This document shows positions 1 to 11,300 of a stretch of DNA of 64,000 nucleotides, piece by piece (the first letter of the stretch is position 1; every line of letters begins with the position of its first letter). The notes under the pieces were generated by a model. It was not told the DNA's origin and did not search any database. It was given only the letters and a program-made list of their open reading frames with translations. Both the position numbers and the translations under genes were made by a program. The DNA comes from Branchiostoma lanceolatum (taxonomy: Eukaryota > Chordata > Leptocardii > Amphioxiformes > Branchiostomatidae), in contig NC_089730.1 of NCBI RefSeq assembly GCF_035083965.1, positions 21,654,027 through 21,718,026 of the forward strand, in the 5' to 3' direction.

Positions 1-3000
1 ACCTCGCGCGCGGCTGCCGAACTTTACCTGTTAATTTCTTCCGTTACAAACAAGCTTTCATCAGTTTGACGCTTGATATCAGCTGGCCTAGCTAAAAGGG
101 ATTTTTACACCGATATAGACACATGTACATGCAGCCGTTCATTTTTTGGGGCAACGGACTCTTTTAGGGTACCCACTCGGAGTAATACATAAATGAGACC
201 TTAAGTATAATGTATTAAGTCAATGATGATTAAAACGAAAGAAAACTATCTTCTCCATCATCCTTGAAGGTTCGGGTCTCTTACGTCGACGCATTGGCCT
301 TTGACACCGGTGAAAAGCATGAAGCGCCCCCTAGCGGACGCGGTTCAGGAGAGAACAGATTGTGCGGCTTTTAGTGATTCGGGGCTTCAAATTACGCCCA
401 TGCTGGCCAGCAAGCGTGTTTTTGAGCTTGACTGATATGCGATCAAAGGCGTACAGGACTAGACAACGACTCAAAGTGCTGCTTTGTGCGCAGCCTGGCT
501 GGGTAGACTCTGAAAGAACGAGGATGGAATCTGGGTACAGACACAGAGACGGCCGTCGGAATCGTCCTAAGATACACGATTAAGGCAAGATACACGAATA
601 AGGCATGGGGGAAGGGGGGGGGGGGGTGTCGCCGTCAGCCAAAGTGTATTCCATAGCCTTTTACTTGACACGGAGCTTTACGTCTGGAAGTGTATTGTAA
701 TATGCTAGCTTGCGTACGCGTTAGCTGCAGTTTAGTGAGGTACGTGCGTCGTTGTGCCTGTTGACACCTAATTTTCCAACACAAAACGCAACAGAGGGAA
801 CAGAAGGATGCTCTATTTCGTGTATTTACGATCTGAAACTTTAGTCTTCTTTCAAATGGCTTCTATTTCTAGCAAAGCATAATACAATGAAAAAAACAAT
901 AAAAACGCCCCTCAAAAATGTAGACTAGTCCGTTGCCATGGCAATTTGCGGTCAGAAAATGCGGGGTGACGCCGGGTTATCAATCGTTTTTAAATTTACG
1001 CTCCAGCGCTAATCGTTGATTTTTTATGAATATTTTTCATTTTTATTTAAGGTCTCATTCATGAGTTTTTCCGCCCCATAGGCTTACATGTTATAAAACG
1101 TGTTTTACATGGGCGCATTCGTAATGAAGCTTTAGGAAATGCACCGATGTCATTCATTCTCTGTTGAGCTCATCTACCCTAGATCATTTGAAAAAATTGC
1201 CAACTACCAGTTGGCATGCAATACCTTTTTATGGCAATTAAAAACGGCACTTAGCTAGACCCCCTGAATAGGCACTTTCCAGCTGAAAGTGATCGACCGA
1301 ATTGCCGCCAATGTCCGGCTGTGGACGTCCGACCTCGCGCGCGGCTGCCGAACTTTACCTGTTAATTTCTTCCGTTACAAACAAGCTTTCATCAGTTTGA
1401 CGCTTGATATCAGCTGGCCTAGCTAAAAGGGATTTTTACACCGATATAGACACATGTACATGCAGCCGTTCATTTTTTGGGGCAACGGACTCTTTTAGGG
1501 TACCCACTCGGAGTAATACATAAATGAGACCTTAAGTATAATGTATTAAGTCAATGATGATTAAAACGAAAGAAAACTATCTTCTCCATCATCCTTGAAG
1601 GTTCGGGTCTCTTACGTCGACGCATTGGCCTTTGACACCGGTGAAAAGCATGAAGCGCCCCCTAGCGGACGCGGTTCAGGAGAGAACAGATTGTGCGGCT
1701 TTTAGTGATTCGGGGCTTCAAATTACGCCCATGCTGGCCAGCAAGCGTGTTTTTGAGCTTGACTGATATGCGATCAAAGGCGTACAGGACTAGACAACGA
1801 CTCAAAGTGCTGCTTTGTGCGCAGCCTGGCTGGGTAGACTCTGAAAGAACGAGGATGGAATCTGGGTACAGACACAGAGACGGCCGTCGGAATCGTCCTA
1901 AGATACACGATTAAGGCAAGATACACGAATAAGGCATGGGGGAAGGGGGGGGGGGGGTGTCGCCGTCAGCCAAAGTGTATTCCATAGCCTTTTACTTGAC
2001 ACGGAGCTTTACGTCTGGAAGTGTATTGTAATATGCTAGCTTGCGTACGCGTTAGCTGCAGTTTAGTGAGGTACGTGCGTCGTTGTGCCTGTTGACACCT
2101 AATTTTCCAACACAAAACGCAACAGAGGGAACAGAAGGATGCTCTATTTCGTGTATTTACGATCTGAAACTTTAGTCTTCTTTCAAATGGCTTCTATTTC
2201 TAGCAAAGCATAATACAATGAAAAAAACAATAAAAACGCCCCTCAAAAATGTAGACTAGTCCGTTGCCATGGCAATTTGCGGTCAGAAAATGCGGGGTGA
2301 CGCCGGGTTATCAATCGTTTTTAAATTTACGCTCCAGCGCTAATCGTTGATTTTTTATGAATATTTTTCATTTTTATTTAAGGTCTCATTCATGAGTTTT
2401 TCCGCCCCATAGGCTTACATGTTATAAAACGTGTTTTACATGGGCGCATTCGTAATGAAGCTTTAGGAAATGCACCGATGTCATTCATTCTCTGTTGAGC
2501 TCATCTACCCTAGATCATTTGAAAAAATTGCCAACTACCAGTTGGCATGCAATACCTTTTTATGGCAATTAAAAACGGCACTTAGCTAGACCCCCTGAAT
2601 AGGCACTTTCCAGCTGAAAGTGATCGACCGAATTGCCGCCAATGTCCGGCTGTGGACGTCCGACCTCGCGCGCGGCTGCCGAACTTTACCTGTTAATTTC
2701 TTCCGTTACAAACAAGCTTTCATCAGTTTGACGCTTGATATCAGCTGGCCTAGCTAAAAGGGATTTTTACACCGATATAGACACATGTACATGCAGCCGT
2801 TCATTTTTTGGGGCAACGGACTCTTTTAGGGTACCCACTCGGAGTAATACATAAATGAGACCTTAAGTATAATGTATTAAGTCAATGATGATTAAAACGA
2901 AAGAAAACTATCTTCTCCATCATCCTTGAAGGTTCGGGTCTCTTACGTCGACGCATTGGCCTTTGACACCGGTGAAAAGCATGAAGCGCCCCCTAGCGGA

Positions 3001-4198
3001 CGCGGTTCAGGAGAGAACAGATTGTGCGGCTTTTAGTGATTCGGGGCTTCAAATTACGCCCATGCTGGCCAGCAAGCGTGTTTTTGAGCTTGACTGATAT
3101 GCGATCAAAGGCGTACAGGACTAGACAACGACTCAAAGTGCTGCTTTGTGCGCAGCCTGGCTGGGTAGACTCTGAAAGAACGAGGATGGAATCTGGGTAC
3201 AGACACAGAGACGGCCGTCGGAATCGTCCTAAGATACACGATTAAGGCAAGATACACGAATAAGGCATGGGGGAAGGGGGGGGGGGGGGTGTCGCCGTCA
3301 GCCAAAGTGTATTCCATAGCCTTTTACTTGACACGGAGCTTTACGTCTGGAAGTGTATTGTAATATGCTAGCTTGCGTACGCGTTAGCTGCAGTTTAGTG
3401 AGGTACGTGCGTCGTTGTGCCTGTTGACACCTAATTTTCCAACACAAAACGCAACAGAGGGAACAGAAGGATGCTCTATTTCGTGTATTTACGATCTGAA
3501 ACTTTAGTCTTCTTTCAAATGGCTTCTATTTCTAGCAAAGCATAATACAATGAAAAAAACAATAAAAACGCCCCTCAAAAATGTAGACTAGTCCGTTGCC
3601 ATGGCAATTTGCGGTCAGAAAATGCGGGGTGACGCCGGGTTATCAATCGTTTTTAAATTTACGCTCCAGCGCTAATCGTTGATTTTTTATGAATATTTTT
3701 CATTTTTATTTAAGGTCTCATTCATGAGTTTTTCCGCCCCATAGGCTTACATGTTATAAAACGTGTTTTACATGGGCGCATTCGTAATGAAGCTTTAGGA
3801 AATGCACCGATGTCATTCATTCTCTGTTGAGCTCATCTACCCTAGATCATTTGAAAAAATTGCCAACTACCAGTTGGCATGCAATACCTTTTTATGGCAA
3901 TTAAAAACGGCACTTAGCTAGACCCCCTGAATAGGCACTTTCCAGCTGAAAGTGATCGACCGAATTGCCGCCAATGTCCGGCTGTGGACGTCCGACCTCG
4001 CGCGCGGCTGCCGAACTTTACCTGTTAATTTCTTCCGTTACAAACAAGCTTTCATCAGTTTGACGCTTGATATCAGCTGGCCTAGCTAAAAGGGATTTTT
4101 ACACCGATATAGACACATGTACATGCAGCCGTTCATTTTTTGGGGCAACGGACTCTTTTAGGGTACCCACTCGGAGTAATACATAAATGAGACCTTAT
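1..4198. repeat. 1331-bp tandem repeat array, 3 full copies plus about 204 bp of a fourth
   Basis: Copies begin at 1, 1332, 2663 and 3995, each with ACCTCGCGCGCGGCTG. By eye the copies are identical except that the poly-G run near unit position 615 is one base longer in copy 3. The fourth copy stops at about 4198, where unrelated sequence begins. The array is open at the left window edge. The only open frame per unit is 73 codons (362-583 in copy 1), with no recognisable domain, so I do not call a gene. Near-identity means very recent amplification, homogenisation, or an assembly artefact. Confidence 0.95.
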
Positions 4199-4689
4199 CA
4201 AATTTTCTACAATTTCGCCCGTAGTTTCTTCGTTTCTTTTACAACTTCGTCGAGAAATAGTGCAGAAATAGAGGTAAGAACATCCACGAGTATTCCTCTC
4301 TACTTCCACTGGTATCGTCGGTAGTAACGTTAGCAGTTCGTATATTTGCGACATGTGTGCCCCCCTCCCCACCCGATCCAAAACAAAAGGAGCCACAGGC
4401 TAAAAGTAAAAGTAAGGATATCCAGATAACAACTTTTACAGTAGAGTAGAGTAGAGTTTACAGTCCGGTAGGAAGTTCTGCACCAGTTACTGAGGATGCA
4501 TTGACGACTTTTGGTCAACTTGTTACCGTGAAAGCGGAATTATTGTTTTCGGTGTCTGAAATCATTTGTAATATTATTCATGACCAGAAATCACAAAAAT
4601 GAATACAGTCTGTAAAAGCATAAATTTATTTCGCTGCTTTTGTTTTCATCCGCGGTATTCGACGACAGGAAGGCAAAAATTATGACGTT
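4199..4689. other. Gap between tandem array and LINE; no gene seen
   Basis: No convincing coding exon. A short GTAGA-type pentamer tract lies at 4440-4457. It is the reverse complement of the pentamer tail that ends the LINE at 5937-5956. Confidence 0.5.
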
Positions 4690-5957
4690 GGCAGATTAGA
4701 TAAAGGATTGATATCTAAATGGCTAGACAAAGGCCTGCCAGTAGACGCTGTCTACTTAGACTTTCGTAAGGCTTTCGATTCGGTGCCAATCCAGAGATTA
4801 CTAGCAAAAGTACAAAGTTATGGAATAACGGGCAACATTCTGAAGTGGATTAAGTCCTTCCTACAAGGGAGAAGACAGAGGGTACGGGTAAACGGCACAA
4901 GATCGGACTGGGCAGCAGTAACTAGCGGCGTGCCTCAGGGAAGTGTGCTGGGTCCGGTGCTGTTCTCCTTGTTTGTTAATGATCTACCTGAGACTGTGCA
5001 AAGTGACCTAAAGCTTTTCGCGGACGATACGAAAATTTACCGTCCAGTAGCAAAGGTTAACGACTGTGCCGTCATACAAAAAGATCTACATCAACTACAA
5101 AGCTGGGCAGAAGATTGGCAGCTGAACTTTCACCCTATGAAATGTACTGTCATTAGGTTGGGAAAGGGTCATCCTGACTTTGTATACACTATGACGGACA
5201 AAGAAGCAAGTACATCTTTGAACTTCACACAGATAGAGAAAGACCTGGGTATTATGGTAGATAAGGACCTGAACTTCAGTAATCACGTAGCTGCAATAAC
5301 CAACAAAGCCAATCAAGTTGCAGGACTTATGTGGAGAACCTTTGAATTTGTCGATAAAAAAGTATTCTTACTCTTGTACAAATCTCTAATCCGCCCACAC
5401 TTGGAATACGGGGCACCAGTGTGGTCACCATTCTCGTGGAAACTAGCTTTTGAGCTCGAACAGGTTCAAAAGAGGGCAACAAAACGTGTCCCTGGCCTCA
5501 GGAATATGACGTATGAGGAGAGACTCAGAGTGTTGGACTTACCAACTCTAGTCTACAGACGTATTAGGGGAGACTTGATCAACACATACAAGTTCATCCA
5601 TGGAGTGTACGACTTGGAAAGCCCTTTCGACTTGATCGAGGAAACTAGAACTAGAGGACACAGTTTACGTATAAAGAGGAAAACATCTAAATCCAACAGA
5701 AGAGCACACTTCTTCAGCGTCCGGGTGATCCCTTGGTGGAATAGCCTACCCGAGACAGTAGTGGTTTCTCCCAGCATAAACTGTTTCAAGGAGAGGCTGG
5801 ACAGGTTCATGCGGAAACACAAGGTGTACTTTGACTTCCGAGCTCTAGACAACCCCCACAAACTGGAAATGACTGTGACATAAAAGTGAAGAGCGGCCTA
5901 AAATGGAACCAGCCGATTCCTACCTGGCCGAAGAAACTCTACTCTACTCTACTCTAA
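4690..5957 (+). mobile_element. 5'-truncated CR1/jockey-superfamily LINE, reverse transcriptase part
   Basis: An open frame from about 4708 to 5883 (about 391 codons) carries reverse transcriptase motifs in order: DAVYLDFRKAFDSVP, SGVPQGSVLGPVLFSLFVND and FADDTK (catalytic ADD), then a C-terminal region with RGDLINTYK and a WWNSLPETVV-type end. No endonuclease domain lies upstream, so this is a typical 5' truncation at about 4690. The 3' end runs into a CTCTA pentamer tract (5937-5956), the usual microsatellite tail of CR1/L2-type elements. The frame is open throughout, which suggests a fairly young insertion. Clade assignment within CR1/jockey is inference. Confidence 0.88.
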
Positions 5958-6179
5958 ATTAGCAGATAAAATTGCTAGTCAACATGTAAATCAATGTATT
6001 ACTGTTCCACCTGCTTTTCACCTACCACTGCGTCACCTTGACATTTATATTGCAATCGCTTGTGCGAAACAAGATTCTCAAAATTCAAGACATTTCATGT
6101 ATGACTATGAGGTCTTTGATTTGTTGTGTTTAAAATTTGTTTTTTATCTACCTACAATGTTTTTATCTACCTACAACTG

Positions 6180-6478
6180 GTGCAATGGCCGAGTGGGTAG
6201 AGTGTTCGCCTTGCATACGGTAGGTCGTGAGTTCGATCCCCGGCCGGGTCATACCAAAGACTTTAAAAATGGTACATATTGCTTTCTCTGCTTAGCACTC
6301 AGCATTTGGGAAAGACTAAAGAGTATGGAAGTTAAACACATACCACTACCCATGGAGTAGCCCCCCGCTATAGACTGTAGAGAATTGCACAAAGTTGTGT
6401 GGCCCAAGGGCTGTGAATCGGAGATGGGTGCCGCCATATGTTCCACTAAGTGGCGCGGGAAGACTTTAACTTTAACTA
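6180..6478 (+). mobile_element. tRNA-derived SINE, family A
   Basis: The head has an A-box-like TGGCCGAGTGG and a B-box-like GAGTTCGATCC (about 6227), followed by a body with CATACCAAAGACTTTA and GAATCGGAGATGGGTGCCGC, ending in an ACTTTAACTTTAAC tail. The same body and tail occur at 33013-33335 behind a different tRNA-like head. The copy ends about 25 bp upstream of the SUPT7L acceptor at 6504. It is not a functional tRNA gene. Confidence 0.85.
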
Positions 6479-6506
6479 CAATGTTTCCATTTTGATTTTT
6501 CCAGAC

Positions 6507-8345
6507 ATGCCCTCTTACTGGGGAGAGCTGCCAGGCCAGTCCCAGCCTGCCCGGGGCCCCGGGGACCTGTTGCCGGGGGTGGGGGAGATGCGCGCTGTGG
6601 AGGTGAAGGAACCCCCCCTGCACCAACCCTCCGCCGTGCACAAGCCCCCCTTCACAGAGTAAGTACCGACCCCCCCCCCCCCCCCTGCACCAACCCCCCC
6701 TTCACAGAGTAAGTACTGAACATCCCCCTGCACCAACCCCCTTCACAGAGTAAGTACTGACCTCCCCTCCTGCACCAACCCCCCTTCACAGAGTAAGTAC
6801 TGACCTCCCCTCCTGCACCAACCCCCTTCACAGAGTAAGTACTGACCTCCCCTCCTGCACCAACCCCCTTCACAGAGTAAGTACTGAACATCCCCCTGCA
6901 CCAACCCCCCTACACCAACCCCCCTTCACAGAGCAAGTACTGAAACCCCCCTGCACCAGCCCCCCTACACCAACCCCCCTTCACAGAGTAAGTAATGAAT
7001 CCCCCTACACAAACCCCCCTTCACAGAGTAAGTAATGAATCCCCCTACACAAACCCCCCTTCACAGAGTAAGTACTGAACCCCACCTACAACCCCCCTAT
7101 GATGTAAAAAAGGACTGCCTAAAAGTGACCAGTAAGGCCAGGTGGTCCTTGGTGTGGTGTAAGTCACTCAGTTACACCTTATAGAGTAAGACCAGACAGG
7201 ATCTACTTGTACTTATAACGTCCCACTCTTTCCCCCCTCTCTACAGACTACCCCCAGAGCAATGTAACCTGACCATCCACACCATCCAGCTGGAACAACA
7301 TGTGCGCCGACTTCGCTCCATGTTACAGCTGGTGCAGGCTCAACAGGCGACTCAAGATGTCACAGTAAGGTTCTTAATATGGTCTTAGAAGTTAGAATAT
7401 ATATGCTGATTACACAATGTAAGATAAAAACTCTTAAGGTGGATGTACCTGATGGTTCTGGCGTAGCAGACTGTGTGATACAATGGCATTAGTGTCGCCT
7501 GGTGATTACATGTACACAATGTATGGTAGACTGATATGGTCCTGGTGTTTATTTCTTTATTCATTTCATCTTCAGAGACCTGGGTTGCCCAAACAGCAAT
7601 GATAGCTGATTTCCATAGGGGCCCAGTATAACATATACACGGTCAATAATCACAATACGTGTAGCATACATGTACCATGTAGTACAAACTACATCGCCAT
7701 CTGTGTCCTTTGATTGGTAGCTATAGATTTACACTAGACTAAAGTCTCAGAATGATTGATCTCATTTGCCCCCCCCCCCGCTCCACAGATCGAGGACCCG
7801 TCCTACCCCCCTCTGCCACAGGAGCCCCCTCCCCCCGAGAGCTTCGATGAGCAGAGAACCCCCGGCCCCCTCAGCTTCACCCCCAGGGACCCAGACAGGT
7901 AAATAACAACACTATACTAGTAAATAGCAGCAACACTGTAAATAACAACAACACTGTAAATAACAGAAAACAGTTACTGTAAGTTATTGTCTTTTTGTCA
8001 GGATTGATTATGTAGTAGGAGGGAAGCACTAGCTTGGAGAGGGTTTGTCTACACCAGGCTGTCCCCTGTAGATATATGTAACAACAACAGTACTGTAAGT
8101 AGCAATGAGTGGACAGGTACATTTAAGTGAACTGCAGTTTGAACTGTCACCACTAGGAGGTGCTATGTGACTGTATTTCTTGCTGTATCCAGTCAGTTGT
8201 TTGTGTGTTTTGCAGTGAGTTCATGCGAGGTTTCGGGGAGACTCCGAGCGAGCTGAGTTCTGCCTCTTGCTGGCAGCTACTGAGGAAAGCTGTTGGCACC
8301 GTCTGCGCACACTCGGGATGGGAGAGTAAGGGCTGTTTGTGTTTC

Positions 8346-8376
<31 letters not shown>

Positions 8377-11300
8377 CTGTGTGCTTGTGTGTGTTTGTGT
8401 GTGTGTGTGTGTCTGTGTGCTTGTGTGTGTATGTGTTTGTGTGTGTGTGTGTGAGTGCTTGTGTGTGTGTGTGTGTGTTTATATAGTACTAGTACATATC
8501 AAATTGACTACGATGGAAGAACCTCATCATCACATATCAAATTGAATGTTCCTTCAGGTGCAAATGAGTCGGCGCTCGACACCCTGACGGACATCGCCCA
8601 CGAGTACAGCATGACCTTCTGCAGGTCACTCCGCGCTGCCGTGGACCAGGAGGCGCGAACCGGAACTACGGACTTCCCGGTACGTCATTTCTTCATAACA
8701 TAACATAACATAACATAACACACACACTCCCACATGCACACACACACAAACACACACACATCATACTTCTGTCAACCAGGAGGCGCGAACCGGGACTACG
8801 GACTTCCCGGTACGTCAGTCATGTTACATGAATGTCTTGTCACACTTAACTTTTGCTGATCTGCTGCTTGTTTTCATGGTTACAGGATATGATGGAGCAA
8901 GTATTTCATGAGATGGGCTGGTTGCTATGGTTACATGATGTGTTGCTATGGTTACAGGATGTGATGGAGCAAGTGTTCCATGAGATGGGTGTGTTGCCAT
9001 GGTTGCAGGATGTTGTTCCCATGGTTACAGGATGTGATGGAGCGAGTGTTCCATTAGATGGTTTTGTTGCCATGGTTACATGATGTTGTTCCCATGGTTA
9101 CAGGATGTGATGGAGCAGGTGTTCCATGAGATGGATGTGTTCCCATGGTTACAGGATGTGATGGAGCAGGTTTTCCATGAGATGGGAGTGTTGCCATGGT
9201 AACAGGATGTTGTTCCCATGGTTACAGGATGTGATGGAGCAGGTGTTCCATGAGATGTTTGTGTTGCCATAGTTACAGGATGTTGTTGCTATGGTTACAG
9301 GATGTGTTGCTATGGTTACATGATGTGTTGTATGGTTACATGATGTGTTACTATGGTTACAGGATGTGATGGAGCAGGTGTTCCATGAGATGGGAGTGGG
9401 CAGCATCAGTTCGCTGCAGAGGTTCTGGCAGGTGCGGATGGTGGAGTACCACGGCTTCCTGCAGCAGCAGAGCAGGCAGCTGGCGGACGAGTACGAACGG
9501 GTCACGGTCAGTCGCACACCCAGCTGAACAGTCAAGGCTATAAGTTTTGTCTGTTTGTTTTGCACAGCTGGTAAACTACCCTTAGATGCAACACACCAGT
9601 TTTGTGCTGTACTGTAGATACCAGTTGCCTAAGATTGGATTGTGAGGTTTGATCAAGGACTTGGTTTGATATACTCAAACTGAAAGGACCCCTACTCTTT
9701 TCGATAACTGTATCTTTAACGTGCTTGAGGTGTGGCTGTCCTCAAAGACAGGGTTGTTTGTTGGATTGAGGTTGGGAAACTGTGACATTCAAGTGTAGTC
9801 CATTTGACCTTGTTTTGATGAAATTCTTGTAAAAAATGCAAATAAATTTGCATCCTTCTTGTGTTGTAGAACCCGGACAGACCCAGTGCAGAAGATGTGA
9901 AGCCTGTCAGGTGAGTGTCGGCAGCTCCAATAGAATTGCAAACATGTCATTCTAAGAAAAAATTTAAGAAGAACCCATTCTCAGACAAAAAAGACAGAGA
10001 TTGTTTAACATCCAATTCACACTGAGATTCTTTGATTCCTGTTTTCCTTAAAGAGTTAAGCAGGAGCCTCAGAGAAGCATCAAGAGCAGTGGCTTCACTT
10101 CCCTTCCCAAGTCACTCCTTTGGAATCTAAGACATGTTGCTTGTTCCTTCTGGAGTTAAGGAGGTGCTCTATAACAGCTGAGGAAGAGCATCAGGAGCAG
10201 ATGGATGCTCCGGAGCAACCTGAGTCACTCCCTGGAAGAATCTCTAATTCTAAGACATGATTCTTGTTCCTTGCAGAGTTAAAGAGGAACCGTTTTCAGA
10301 TATCAAGTTCCCTCTGATTAAGACATGTTTCTTGTTCCTTACCTGTAATTTTAAGATATGAATCTTGTTCCTTGCAGAGTTAAGGAGGAGCCTTTCTCAG
10401 ACATCCAGGTTGTGCTAGTGGCCGAGAAAGAGCTTCAAGAAACGGTTTATCCTCCAGTGCAGCCTGCATTACTCTTTAAGGACTGGAGGAATCTTAAGAC
10501 ATGTTTCTTGTTCCTTACAGAGTAAAAGAAGAGCCGTTCTCAGACATCCAGTTCCCCCTGGCTGCTGAGGAGGAGCACCAGGAGGAGACAGATGCTCCGG
10601 AGCAACCGCTCCACTTCCCGGGCCTGAGTTCACTCCCTGGAGGAATCTCTGATCCTAAGACGTTTTTCTTGCTCCTTGCAGAGTTAAGGAGGAGCCGTTC
10701 TCAGACATCCAGTTCCCTCTCGCTGCGGAGGAGGAGCACCAGGAGGAGACAGATGCTCCAGAGCAGCCGCTCCACTTCCCGGGCCTGAGTCACTCCCTGG
10801 AGCACCTGGAGGAGTCCTCCAACACCTCCAGCAGCGGGGGGTCGCCCAAGTGGTCACTCCCGTACATCAAGACAGAACCTCAGGACTCCGACGAGACGTC
10901 TCAGCACACAAGGTGACCTTCAGGCTACTTTCTTCACCTTCAAAACTTTCATGATCTTCCTCTTCTTTCCTTGGACAGACATTTTTATGTACCCATTTGT
11001 GGATCAAAATATTTTTTTTACCATTTTGAGGTTATCACCTGGCTTCTTTCTTCACCTTCATGACTTAGTTTCATGATTTTTGTCTTCTTTTATTGGACAA
11101 AACTTGTTTTTGAAAAATTCTTTTGTGGATGAAATATCTTTTTTGGTTACAATTTTATTGTACCTAATAGTATATCATTATGAATTGTTTGTTTTTTGAA
11201 CAAAACATTTTATGGGTCACTTAACTAATAAAAGAAAAAAGAAGCGTATTACATGTAGGTGTTCAAGGCATTTTTTGTATTTTTATATCAGTTAAGTTAG

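Noticed and set aside
362-583. 73-codon frame in each 1331-bp unit
   Set aside because: Identity between units explains its repetition; no motif and no sign of coding constraint.
6186-6260. Possible tRNA gene (A- and B-box)
   Set aside because: The tRNA-like part is fused to a shared SINE body and tail and does not fold into an obvious intact tRNA. The same holds for 33013, 35055 and 63160.
8160-8545. Long Cys/Val open frames
   Set aside because: Encoded by the (GT)n microsatellite; only the 8216-8325 part is a real exon, of SUPT7L.
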